Assembly: GCA_016098155.1 (NCBI GenBank)
Contig: JAAAJB010000434.1
Span: forward strand, 1-30,942
Reading direction: 5' to 3'
DNA from: Actinomortierella ambigua
Taxonomy: Eukaryota; Mortierellomycota; Mortierellomycetes; Mortierellales; Mortierellaceae
Length of the DNA: 30,942 nt
The notes under the pieces were generated by a model. The model worked only from the letters and a program-made list of their open reading frames with translations. It was not told where the DNA came from and searched no databases. The position numbers and the translations under genes were made by a program. This document shows positions 21,328-30,942 of the stretch, piece after piece. Position 1 is the stretch's first letter, and each line of letters starts with the position of its first letter.

Positions 21328-22430
21328 CACCCATAATAAATGATATGATCGCAACAACAATGGATCTCTCCTCACTGCTCCCTTGTTGTAGCCACTAATG
21401 GTCAAATGGCTCGAGATCAAGCCAAGATGTGCTAGAGCCATTGCATAAACGCCGATAGCCGATGCACGGCCAAACATCCTTGCACAGCGCCATACTTTAT
21501 CCTGTAGCACATCCACTGTCTTAAAATCTAAAATAAACGAGGCCTGGGAAGCAAGAAGAAAAAAGACGTAATGGTCAGCGAACTGAAGAGACAAGCACAA
21601 CCGCACAACTCCCTTGATGCTATTATTCCACATGGAGGTCCCAGTCACTCAAATGGTGAAAACAACCACAGCTGAGCGAAGACTTATGTTCGCCATGGCC
21701 AACTGCCCCAGAAAGGACAAAGCCGGCATCGATTGCAACACTACCACAGCCAAAAAGACTGTGGAGGGGTCGTATGGAGAGACAGCTAACATACACGTGT
21801 AGCTTATGTCTCTCATGTACCCACGGAGCAACCAACTGCATCAGCACAGTTGTACCAACACACATGGATCCCTGCTCTTCCCAGCGAGGAGTAGACACGA
21901 GCAATGGAAGGGGTCATATGGAGGGTGTTTCCTACGCCACATCACTCAACACAACCCTCATGGACCCAAGAGACTGACGGTAAGCGTGTGAGTCCCAAGT
22001 GCAGCACCACCACATCCAAAAAGAATGTGGAGAGGTCGTATGGAGAGACAACTAACAGACACGTGTAGCTTATGCGCCTCTCATGTACCCACGGAGCACT
22101 CGGAGCCAACAGCTCGATTCCAGCACCACCTCAGCAGAGGACTGAGGAGAGGTCAACACAAGGGGCAGACCAGCGTCTTAGCGTAGCCTATGCGCCTCTC
22201 ATGGACCCACGGTGGACCCAGCTCTCATCCAACCTCGAAATCCGTGCTCAACGCCATGCCTGGCCTCCACAGACACTGCCATTACCTGGATGTCTTGATG
22301 ATTGAGAGGGGTTGGAGAGGTTGGAGAGGTTGGAGAGTGCGCAATGTTCTAAGCTGCAGGGAAGTGGTGCTGTTCAATGAGGTGAAAAAGGGATTCGTGT
22401 GAAAGATGGGCAAGGACGTGGTTGGTCACT

Positions 22431-22550
22431 CTTTTGTTTCCTTTCCTTTTTCTTGTCCCTTTGTTTCTTGTCCCTTTGTTTCTTGTCCCTTTGTTTCTTG
22501 TCCTTTTGCTTCTTGTCCTTTTGTTTCTTTTCCTTTTGCTTCATTTTGCC
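22431..22550. repeat. 15-bp pyrimidine minisatellite in proximal promoter (gene 2)
   Basis: Units of TCCCTTTGTTTCTTG, about three near-perfect plus variants with TTTTGCTTC, in the same promoter position as 14622-14735. Unit number and order differ from copy 1. Confidence 0.88.
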
Positions 22551-22574
22551 ACTACTGCGCCCTCGAAGCCAGGG

Positions 22575-22581
22575 GATAAAA
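22575..22581 (+). promoter_or_regulatory. Degenerate TATA-like site of nuclease-like gene 2
   Basis: GATAAAA stands where copy 1 has TATAAAA, with the same downstream context (CCAAATGCATCT). A weaker core promoter is possible. Confidence 0.4.
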
Positions 22582-22757
22582 GCGGCCAAATGCATCTTCT
22601 CGATGGCATGCGTACCTGAGTGTGCGGACAATCCTCATTCATTCTCCCTTCAATCCACAACGTACGTTAACGTTTTAACACCAGCTCGACCGTTGCCAAC
22701 GATATGCGAACAAACCCTAACCTTGTACTTTGATCACTTTCGCTCTAGATTTACAAC

Positions 22758-24797
22758 ATGCCCAAGCGTCCCTCCTCAACACCTGTACGCAGAAAAGAGA
22801 GCTTGATCAAGGATAATGGATGAAGCTGTTGTGTCTCTTGTGTTGGATGCAAACACTAACGCTTATGTCATGTTCTATCTTGTTTACCCTCAGGCGAAGC
22901 AGCGCCAGCAGAGTGCAAAGAGGACCAGAACCCATCCTGGCACAGGACTAGAGGCCGATGATTCCAGCAGCAACACTGAGGAGGATGAACGCCCACTTTT
23001 GAGTACCGAGGTATATGTCGATGCTCCTTTCATACTCTACTTCGATCGCCTGACTACTGTGCTCATTCTAACAATCCTTCTCTCAACCTCCGCCTATAGA
23101 GCGAAAATGACCTCCAAAAGGAGATGCTGAGCTTTGCCATCTTTGGGCAACAGCCACGAAAGCATGAGTACCGCGCTATAGATTACCTTGCAAGCACGAT
23201 CTCGTTGCCTACACCGGCACCAAACGCGGCGGATTACCTGGCGTACCTCAAAGCTACGTATCCAGAAGCCCCGGCCGGTGGTGTGGTCAGAGCCTGGAGA
23301 GAGATGAAGCGATACTTTGAGGATGCCGAGACCGGTCACTCGGCGATCGAGGGTCTCGTGGATGTGAAATCACTTGTTCGAGCCTTTGCAGAGGCCTCTG
23401 ACATCACGACGTCAGATTGGACGACAGAAACAGCAGCGTCCTCCTCTGTAGCTCCACCGCAAGAGCCAGCACCAGCGGCGCACCCTCCACCGATGACAGT
23501 GCCCGGGGCAGCAACCTCCCTTTTCACGCGATCTGCAGGAGCACCATCGAGCCAGCCGCCATCCGACAACAACGGAAGCAGCGGTAGAAGCAGCGGTGAA
23601 AGCAGCAACGAGGGCAGCAGTGAAAGCAGCAGCACCGAATTGACACCGGGCCAGGTTCTGGCAATGAGAAGGCTGTTCGACCAGAACTTTCGAGACTTTG
23701 AAGGAGAAAGCTGGTCGTTGTCCTCGGGAGTAGTTGTTGACGACCGTCTGCACAGTGTCATCAAGCGCTTCTCGTACGAGAGCGCGCTCCACAGTTTCGT
23801 GATCGAGGATGTCGACACCGTGCTGCGACTGTTTGAGGACGTGAACGACCGAGACGAGATCAAGAGCACCCTGGTCACTGGCAGGAGCGGGGGTCTGCCA
23901 GCACTCACGCCTGCCGAGGTGGCTTTCCTCAAACAGTACGACCTGCCACCTGCTGACCTGGACGATTTTCTTTCTACTCGCGGCTGGAGTAGTGTTGGCG
24001 ACGCCCTTGCAGAGAAGCCGTCGGTAGAGTTTCAGGTCGTTGCGCATGACTGCATTACTCATGTGCTTCGAATGTATCAGCAGAACATGATGACCATCTC
24101 TTACCAGCCATCGGAGGCATGGTACAACCACCAATTGTGGGGATTCCTAAGCCGTGCGCTGTCCTGCTGGCCCGATCTTGGGTACAGGTCCGGAAACGTC
24201 ACCTCGGAGGCATCGGCCCAGCGGCAGCGCGAGCAACCAGCGTGGGAGAATCGACAGACACTCGGCCACGAGGTCGGCGGCCTTGTTGTTATCCCGAATA
24301 GGTGGCTCGAGATCTGCTACGTGGTGGTAGCCAAGCAGGACGCTGGAGTAAACAGTATCAAGGGCCAGCACGACATCCAGAAGTTGATGAAGTTGATGAA
24401 GGACGGACACGACTTGATCCGCAAGAATGCCGTGCAGGACATCCGTAGCCAACTGGTCACATACTCTCTCCATATTGCAGGCCCCGCGGTCACAATATTC
24501 TCGTTGCACCAGTGCCCGGGCCGATTCTATCAGTCCGTGGAAGAGTACTCATGGTCGCTCCCGTCTATCTGGACGGCTGATGGGACGACCACAGTCATCG
24601 CGACCATTGCTCGAATCCTCAGGCTTCGAAAGGCTCTTATGATCATGGCAGCCTCGGTTTCCACTTGGACACAGGCGTCCATCGATGATGAGAGTGTTGG
24701 CGAGAGAGATTGGATGGCAGCAACAATGACCTCCCCGCAACTTCTGCCGTCCGAAATCGTCATCCCAGTCGGAGCTATGCCTACACTGGACCTCTGA
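22758..24797 (+). CDS. Crinkler-like family member, copy 2 (predicted catalytic residues lost)
   Basis: Three exons: 22758-22784, 22894-23010 and 23100-24797; introns 109 and 89 nt with the same splice sites as copy 1; 613 residues. The N-terminal basic segment, helical module, Gly/Ser/Glu-rich linker and C-terminal module are all present, with no stop or frameshift. The C-terminal motif is altered: copy 1 HKVDGLV is HEVGGLV (Gly441 for Asp), and CYIEAAK is CYVVVAK (Val457 for Glu); EYKSGEV is GYRSGNV. If the D...ExxK reading is right this is a catalytically dead but maintained protein. An AATAAA is at 24859 in the 3' flank. It is convergent with the broken copy at 25751-26751. Confidence 0.78.
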
Positions 24798-25097
24798 CAG
24801 TGTCTGTGCCTCACTCTTCTTCCCATATACAACTCGTAGGCGATTGTTTGTACTGGTGAATAAATACACCACTGCATTATTTCTATATGACCATGATTTG
24901 CTACATTATCCTCGTCCCATGCATCCACAGAATCCGATAATTTGATCGTGTGACTATGAGCGTTAGTGGTCATCTCTGGTGTGTACTGTAGGTGGATGCA
25001 CTTCGTCATCTGACCCTTATATATTTTGGATGGCGGCCACAACGATAGAATGGGCTAACAAACACTTCCTTGCATCTTTTTTATTTATGTTTTCCAT

Positions 25098-25600
25098 GAG
25101 GCCCTTCATGTGTTTTTTTTTATTTTTTTTTTTATCTTTTTCCTACTGGTCACAATCGGATACCCAGGATCTCAGGCAGTATGGTGTACAGCCATTGTAT
25201 ATAAATAAGAAACTATAAAAACAACAGGGTATACTATAGTTTTGGTTGCGAAGATAGGCAACACCGCGGGTGAGACGAAGTAGGTTAAGAGCGAGTTAGC
25301 TCCGCACTCTTCATACTTGGATCGGCACCATAGCAGTGGCAGAAACTAGAGTCCTAAAGGACTCACAGGTGCAGGCTACAAGCAGGCGACTCAACACATC
25401 GAGCCGAGTCCAGTTTGACGATTGCCTGTCTTTGCAACCACAACTATGATACACCCTGCTGTTTTTATAGTTTCTTGTTCATCCACGATGGCTATGCACC
25501 TTGCTGCCAGAGACCCTGGATAGCCAGTTGTCATTCGATGGCAAGGGAAAGTGACCAATAAAATAATCGTAGAAAAAAATACATCAAAAAAAAACATGGA
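25098..25600. mobile_element. Non-autonomous element with terminal inverted repeats, copy 2
   Basis: The left arm contains GGATACCCAGGATCTCAGGC and the right arm its diverged reverse complement (read GGCTATCCAGGGTCTCTGGC on the minus strand); both continue into GCCAT(C/T)GT and GAAACTATAAAAACA. It is shorter internally than the copy at 17321-18006. Both copies share the outer flank CCACTCAATTCTGT, so the element duplicated with its site. The edges are approximate because of T/A runs. Confidence 0.72.
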
Positions 25601-25750
25601 GTCACACCACTCAATTCTGTCCTAGCTAGGATGCATGGTATAAGGGTATTTGTAGCAAACCATGAAAATAGTAAAATAGGAATACAAAGGGGTCTTTATT
25701 TACAAATACAGGTCATCGCCTACGAGTTGAAGAGAGAGGCACGGACAATA

Positions 25751-26751
25751 TCAGAGATCCAGTGTAGGAACAGCTACGAATGGGCGGCGATTGTGGACGG
25801 CAGAAGTTGCAGGGAGGTCATTATTGCTGCTATCCAGTCTTTCTCGCCATTATTCCCACCGCTGATTGGCCTCTTAGTTCAAGAGGAGACCGAGGCTGCC
25901 ATGGCCATGACAGCCTTTCGCAGCTTGAGGAAGCTGGCAATGACGGCGAGGATTGTGCTCGTATCGTCCGCCATCCAGACAAGCGTGAACGACTGTATAT
26001 CCTCCTCTATGGACAGATGGACACGGCCGGTGCACTGGCGCAGCGAGAAAATCGTGGCTGCAGGCCCTGAGATACAAAGGGAGAATGTAACCAGTCGGCT
26101 ACGGACATCCTGCACGGCCTTCTCCAGGATCATGTTGTGTCGGTCCTTCATCAATTTCATCAGCTTCCTGGTGTCGTGCAGGCACTTGGCGGTGTTTGCT
26201 CCGCCGTTCTCCTTGGCTGCCTCCATGTAGCAGATCTCGAGCGAGTGATCTGAGATAACAACAAGGACATCGATCTTGTGGCCAGTGTTCTGTCGAGTCC
26301 CCCACTCTCGTTGCTTGCGCTGCCGCTGGGCCAACGCCTCCGAGGTGACCTCTCCGGGCCTGTACTCAAGAACGAGGTGACAGGACAGTGCACGGGGTAG
26401 GAGCCCCCACAGTATGTGATTGTACCATGCCTCTGATGGCTGGTAAGGGAAAGCCATCCCGTTCCGCTTATATGTCCGAAGCAGATGAGTAACACAGCCG
26501 TGTGCTACGGACTGGAACTCTACCGATGGCTTTTCTCCGAGGGCATCACCGACACTGCTCTAGCCGCAAGTTGAAAGAAAGTTGTCCAGGTCGGCAGGCG
26601 GTAAGTTGTATCGTGAGAGGAAGGCCAGCTCGGCAGGCGTGAGTGCTGGCAGACCCCCCGCTTTTTCCGGTGACAAGGAGCCCAGGATTTCGTCTTGATC
26701 CTCCTCGTGCTCTAATAGCTGCAGCACGGTGTCGATATTCACGATCTCAAA
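25751..26751 (-). pseudogene. Broken nuclease-like family copy (pair 2 partner)
   Basis: The C-terminal ~60% of the family on the minus strand. Two Trp codons are now stops: TGG to TAG in the GWSSVGDAL position (near 26562) and TGG to TGA in the SVSSW position (near 25877). The putative catalytic set is kept (HKIDVLVV, CYMEAAKENGG). The last ~15 residues are also out of register. The 5' half is replaced by repeat E, and the frame runs on into E without a stop, giving a chimeric open frame. Confidence 0.88.
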
Positions 26752-27090
26752 ACTAAGAACGTTATCACAACCTACAAGTCGTAAATCAGCCTGTGGATTA
26801 TAATTCACGCTGCTGCCATTGACATTTCGTAATACATTCCGAGTAAAATACCTGCGAGGATAGAGGTCACATGCAAGACCATTGGTGAAAGGTACTAACC
26901 TACACCCGTCAGTCCTCATGTTACGGGACAAAGGGAGGAAGGGAACGAGCGAGGGTGAGGGAGAGGGAGAGGGAGAGGGCAAAGATGGAGGAGTTATTAT
27001 TCATTTCAGAGCCAGCTGGTAATTAGAGACAACCAAGTTAGTTGGGGATCACCGCTGCCGTAGCCTATTTTATTTGATCATGTGCTGATG
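26752..27090. repeat. Repeat E, copy 2
   Basis: Matches 19213-19560 nearly end to end, with a purine (GAGGGA) hexamer expansion near 26955-26980 that reads as a Pro-Ser repeat on the minus strand. Ends in GATCATGTGCTGAT as copy 1 does. Confidence 0.78.
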
Positions 27091-27248
27091 TATGTAGTTT
27101 TGTTTTGTGGGCTGTGTGGTACTCAGCGAACTGAATATTGGGGCCACCTCAAAAGTCAGCTCTCTTACGCCGCACCATGCGGCTCCCCCTCTGCTACCAA
27201 TCTTCACGTCTACGGGTATAACAAACTGTCTTGTTCTTGTCTACTGAC

Positions 27249-27770
27249 GGGACTACCCTCAAAGTAGTCTACCCAGAAGCCCCCCCCAGCCAGTGGTGTG
27301 GCCAGAATCTGGAGCAGGCTGAAGCGATAATTGGGGGATGCCGAGACTGACCATTCAGTAATCGAGGATCTCGTCGATGTACAATCGCTCGAGCATTTGG
27401 AGAGGCCTCCGACATAACGACGTTAGACTGGACGGCAGAGACGGCAACGTCCTCCACCCCTCCACCACAAGGAGCTAGCACCCAACGATGCACCCGCCGC
27501 AGATGGTAGTGCCCAGTGTATTATTATCCTCTTTCACGCGATCTACAAGAGCACTATCGAGCCAGCCGCCATCTAACAGCAAACCAAAACCGCAACGAAC
27601 TTCAAATATCGGAAAGTAGCAGCGCCAAATATACCGCCGGGGCCAAATTCCGGCAATGAAGAAGCTGTTCGACAACAACTTTCGAGATTTTGGAGGAGAT
27701 GGCTGGTCGTTGTCTTCAGGAGCAGCTGTTGACGGCCGCCTGCACAGTGTCGTCTAGGACCTCTCATCGC
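27249..27770 (+). pseudogene. N-terminal fragment of nuclease-like family (pair 3 partner)
   Basis: Plus-strand homology to exon 3, from the YLAYLKAVYPEAP region through the linker to WSLSSG and the start of the middle module (AAVDGRLHSVV, then a TAG). It has several indels, a TTTGAGG to TTGGGGG change and multiple stops, and the linker is largely lost. It is convergent with copy 3. Confidence 0.85.
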
Positions 27771-27824
27771 AAAAGAACATCTTGTGGAAGAGCTCGTCAG
27801 GGTTCCTCTGGAGGTGTTGAGCAC

Positions 27825-28085
27825 CGGGCTGAGACCTACCAACAGGTCATTTATCAACCTATAGTCGATAGACTTTTTTCATTAAAATTACCTCGCGGCT
27901 GGGAACGTGCATGCCCATTGGTGAAGTGCACTTTTACACTTGACCAACGTATTCAAACACCTATAGCATTAGTCTTCATGTTACGGACAGAGGGGAGAAC
28001 ACGAGCGAGGCCGAGGGTGATGGTGAAAAAGGAGGCATTCATTTTCAGAGCCAGCTGGCAATTTAGAGAAAACCCATCCTGGGTT
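27825..28085. repeat. Repeat E, copy 3 (shorter)
   Basis: Shares ATTAGTCTTCATGTTACGGA, ACGAGCGAGG, TCAGAGCCAGCTGGCAATTT with copies 1 and 2, then ends at the hairpin AACCCATCCTGGGTT and joins the 3' flank of copy 3 (GGATGCATGGGACG). Confidence 0.72.
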
Positions 28086-28217
28086 GGATGCATGGGACGG
28101 GGATAGTGTAGCATACCATGATCATAGTAAAATAAAAATACAATGAGGTGTTTATTTAAAAGTACAAATCACCGCCTACGACTTGCAGATGAAGGGAGAG
28201 GAGAGGCACGGACAGCA

Positions 28218-30220
28218 TCAAAGGTCCAGTGGAGGAATAGCTCCGACTAGAGTGGCAAATGTCGACGGCAGTAGTTGCGGGGAGGTCATTGTTGCTGCCA
28301 CCCAATCTTTCTCGCCAACACTCTCATCATCGATGGGCGCCTGTGTCCAAGTGGAAACCGAGGCTGCCATGATCATAAGAGCCTTTCGCAGCCTGAGGAT
28401 TCGGGCAATGATGGCAAGGACTGTCGTCGTGCCGTGAGCCTTCCAGACACGCGGGAGAGACTTTGTATACTCTTCCACAGACTGATAGAATCGGCCCGGG
28501 CACTGGTGCAGCGAGAATATGGTGACTGTAGGGCCTGAAATACGAATAGAGAATGTGGCCAGTCGACTACGTATATTCTGCTCGGCCTTCTCCCGGATCA
28601 AGTCGTGTCCGTCCTTCATCAATTTCATCAACTTTTTAGTGTCGTGCAGACACTTGGTGGTGTTTGCACCGCCGTCATTCTTGGCTGCCTCCATATAGCA
28701 GATCTCGAGCGACAGATCTGAGAAAACAACAAGACCATCGACCTTGTGGCCAGTGGTCTGTCGATTCCCGCTCACTTGTTGCTTGCGCCGCCGCTGGGCC
28801 GACGCCTCCGAGGTGACTTCTCCTGGCTTGTACTCAAGAACGAGGTGACAGGACAATGCACGGGGTAGGAACCCCCACAACATGTGACTGAACCATGCCT
28901 CTGATGGCTGGCCAGGAAAAGTCATACCGTTCTGCTGATATGTCCGAAGCAGATGAGTGACGCAATCATGTGCAACGGTCTGAAACTCTACCGATGGCTT
29001 CTCTCCAAGGGCGTCACCGACACTGCTCCAGCCGCGAGTGGAGAGAAAGTTGTCCAGGTCAGCAGGCGGTAAGTTGTACAGTTGAAGGAATGCCAGCTCG
29101 GCAGGCGTGAGTGCTGGCAGACCCTCGCTTCTGCCAGTGATCAAGGTGCTCTTGATCTCGTCTCGGTCCTTCTCATCCTCGAACAGTCGAAGCACGGTGT
29201 CAACACTCTCAATCACGAAACTGTGGAGTGGGCTCTCGTACGAGAGGTCCTTGATGACACTGTGTAGACGGTCGTCAACAACTGCCCCGGAGGACAACGA
29301 CCAGCTATCTCCTCCAAACTCTCGAAAGTTGCCGTCGAACAGCCTCTTCATGGCCAGAGCCTGGCCTGGTGTTATTTTGGTACTGCTGCTTCCGCTGCTG
29401 GTTCCGTTGCTATCAGATGGCGGCAGGCTCGATGGTACTCCTGCAGATCGCGTGGAAGCGGAGGTTGCTGCCCTGGGGACCACCATCGGCGGTGGGCGCA
29501 TCGCTGGTGCTGGATCTTGCGGTGGGGGATCGGATGATGTTGCCAACTCAGTTGTCCAGTCTGAAATCGTGATGTCAGGGGCCTCTCCAAAAGCTCGAGC
29601 CAGCGATTTTACATCGATGAGATCCGCGACCGCTGAATGGTCGGTCTCGGCATCTCCAAAATATCGCTTCAGCGTGCTCCAGGTTCTGGCCACACCACTG
29701 GCTGGCGCTTCTGGATACGTGGCTTTGAGATATGCCAGGTAATCCGCAACATTGGGTACCGGCTCAGGCAACGACATCGCGCTCGCAAGGTAGTCCAAAG
29801 CGCGGTACTCATGCTTTAGTGGCTGTTGCCCAAAGATGGCAAAGCCCAGTATCTCTTTCGCGAGATCATTTTCGTTCTAGAGGCGGAAGTTGAGAGAAGG
29901 ATTGTTAGGATGGGCGCAGTAATCAAGAGATTGCAGCAGAATGTGGAAGGAGTGTTGAAATATATACCTCGGCACTCATAAGTGGGCGCGCACCATCACC
30001 AGTGATTGTGTCGGAGTCATCGGCCTCAAGTCTTGTGCCGGGTTGGGTTTTAGTCCGCTTGGATTTCTGTTGGCGCTTCGTTGCCTGAAGGTTAAACATG
30101 ATAGAAAATGACATAAGCGTTAGTGCCTGCTTCCAACACAAGAGACACGACAACTTCATCCATCATCCTTGGCCAACTGTCTTTCTGGCGTACAGGTGAT
30201 GGGGAGGATCGTTTGGGCAT
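28218..30220 (-). CDS. Crinkler-like effector with PD-(D/E)XK-type domain, copy 3 (intact motif)
   Basis: Three exons on the minus strand: 30220-30194, 30084-29968 and 29876-28218; introns 109 and 91 nt with GTACGC and GTATAT donors as in the other copies; 600 residues. The N-terminal segment is basic (ATKRQQKSKRTKTQPG). The linker is the shortest of the three intact copies (SNGTSSGSSSTK). The C-terminal motif is intact: Asp428 in HKVDGLV, and Glu444 and Lys447 in CYMEAAKNDGG, with the same 16-residue D-to-E spacing as copy 1. The TATA-like word of copy 1 is replaced by CTAAAACTTAAAAG, and the pyrimidine minisatellite is nearly gone, so expression may differ. Same functional inference as copy 1. 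Confidence 0.8.
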
Positions 30221-30942
30221 ATGGAAAATCTAGCGCGCAGGGGATTAAAGTGCAAGGTTAGTGTTTGATCACATATCGTTATCAACGGTTAAGCTGGTAT
30301 TATAACGTCAGCGTACCTGGATTGAAGGGAGAATGAATAAGGAGTGTCCGGACACCCAGCGCTACGCGAGAATTGCCATGCCTATCGAGAAGATGCTGAA
30401 TGCATTTCGACACTTTTAAGTTTTAGCCCCTTGATGTGGCTTCGAAGGCCCAGTAGTGGCAAATGAACAAACGAAAAACAAGTGACCTGCCATGACCTTG
30501 CCCATCTTTCACACATTCCCTTTTTCCTGTAATTTCAACATCGCGCATTCTCCAACCCCTTTCTATCATCAAGACACTCAGGTAATGGCGGTATCTGTGG
30601 AAGTCAGGCATGGCGTTGAGCACGGATTTCGAGGTTGGATGAGAGCTGGATCCACCGTGGGTCCATGAGAGGCGCATAGGCCACGCTAAGACGCTGGTCT
30701 GCTTCTTGCCATGACCTCTCCTCAGTCGTCTGCTGAGGTGGTGCTGGAATCGAGCTGTTGGCTCCGGTGCTCCGTGGGTACATGAGCGGCGCATAGGCTA
30801 CGCTAAGACGCTGGACTGTCTCTCCATACTACCTCTCCACAGTCTTTTTTGGCTGTGGTGGTGCTGCACTTGGGACGACATGCTTAACGTCAGTCTCTTG
30901 GGTCCATGAGGGTTGTGGTGAACGATGTGGCGTAGTGAACAC
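30221..30942 (-). repeat. Duplicated upstream segment, copy C (inverted, truncated by window end)
   Basis: Reverse complement is homologous to 14139-14953 and 21920-22757: CCTCATGGACCCAAGAGACT, two ~120-bp units with GCCTATGCGCC, the segment GTGCTCAACGCCATGCCTG, a contracted pyrimidine tract (CTTGTTTTTCGTTTGTTC) and the leader ATTCATTCTCCCTTCAATCC. It continues past the window. Confidence 0.88.

Larger units (their letters stand above)
21328..22757 (+). repeat. Duplicated upstream segment, copy B (of nuclease-like gene 2)
   Basis: Homologous throughout to 13425-14953 with the same order of parts: the 115-bp identical block (21471-21585), the ~120-bp array (about 21800-22220), the CAGCTCTCATCCA segment, the pyrimidine minisatellite and the leader ATTCATTCTCCCTTCA. 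A small extra triplication of GGTTGGAGA is at about 22310-22336. Confidence 0.9.

Noticed and set aside
14954..24797. A poison-antidote spore-killer system like fission yeast wtf genes.
   Set aside because: The multi-copy intact/broken layout is similar, but there are no membrane segments and no conserved alternative start. Only the active/dead copy contrast remains, reported as a finding.

Overview
The window looks like fungal nuclear DNA. Genes have short GT-AG introns of about 90-170 nt, often with a CTAAC-type branch point, and polyadenylated-style A/T-rich flanks. An early-diverging lineage such as Mortierellomycota is my best guess, based on gene style, the Helitron and hAT debris and the expanded nuclease-like effector family; the species cannot be fixed from sequence alone.

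The left third (about 1.5-12.4 kb) is a compact block of apparently single-copy genes. In order they are an F-box protein with a leucine-rich C-terminal part (-), a C-C-H-H zinc-finger protein of FAR1/WRKY-GCM1 type with a second exon (+), TYW3 of the wybutosine pathway (-), a ZZZ3-like Myb plus ZZ-finger chromatin protein (+, divergent from TYW3), and a kelch-repeat protein (-). The first 1.4 kb holds broken remains of a Helitron Rep domain and of a hAT transposase.

The right part (about 13.4 kb to the end) is very different. It contains repeats, transposon debris and five copies or remnants, plus one fragment-derived partner, of one gene family. Three copies have intact three-exon models (14954-16989 +, 22758-24797 +, 28218-30220 -) encoding proteins of 610, 613 and 600 residues. 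Each has a short basic N-terminus, a conserved helical module, a Ser/Gly/Pro linker, and a C-terminal region that I read as a PD-(D/E)XK-like (restriction-endonuclease fold) domain of the Crinkler-type effector kind. The defective copies are at 18201-19190 (-), 25751-26751 (-) and 27249-27770 (+).

The family is laid out as three convergent (tail-to-tail) pairs, each with one intact and one broken member. In pairs 1 and 2 the partners are separated by a related element with long terminal inverted repeats. In all three places a third repeat (called E here) lies at the broken side. The 13.4-17.3 kb and 21.3-25.0 kb segments are segmental duplicates including promoters, and the right end of the window is a third, inverted copy. 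A decayed Helitron helicase lies between pairs 1 and 2.

Most striking: the intact second copy has lost both predicted catalytic acidic residues while keeping its reading frame and splice sites, so active-type and dead-type versions sit side by side. Functions for this family are inference; the gene structures and repeat relationships are visible directly.
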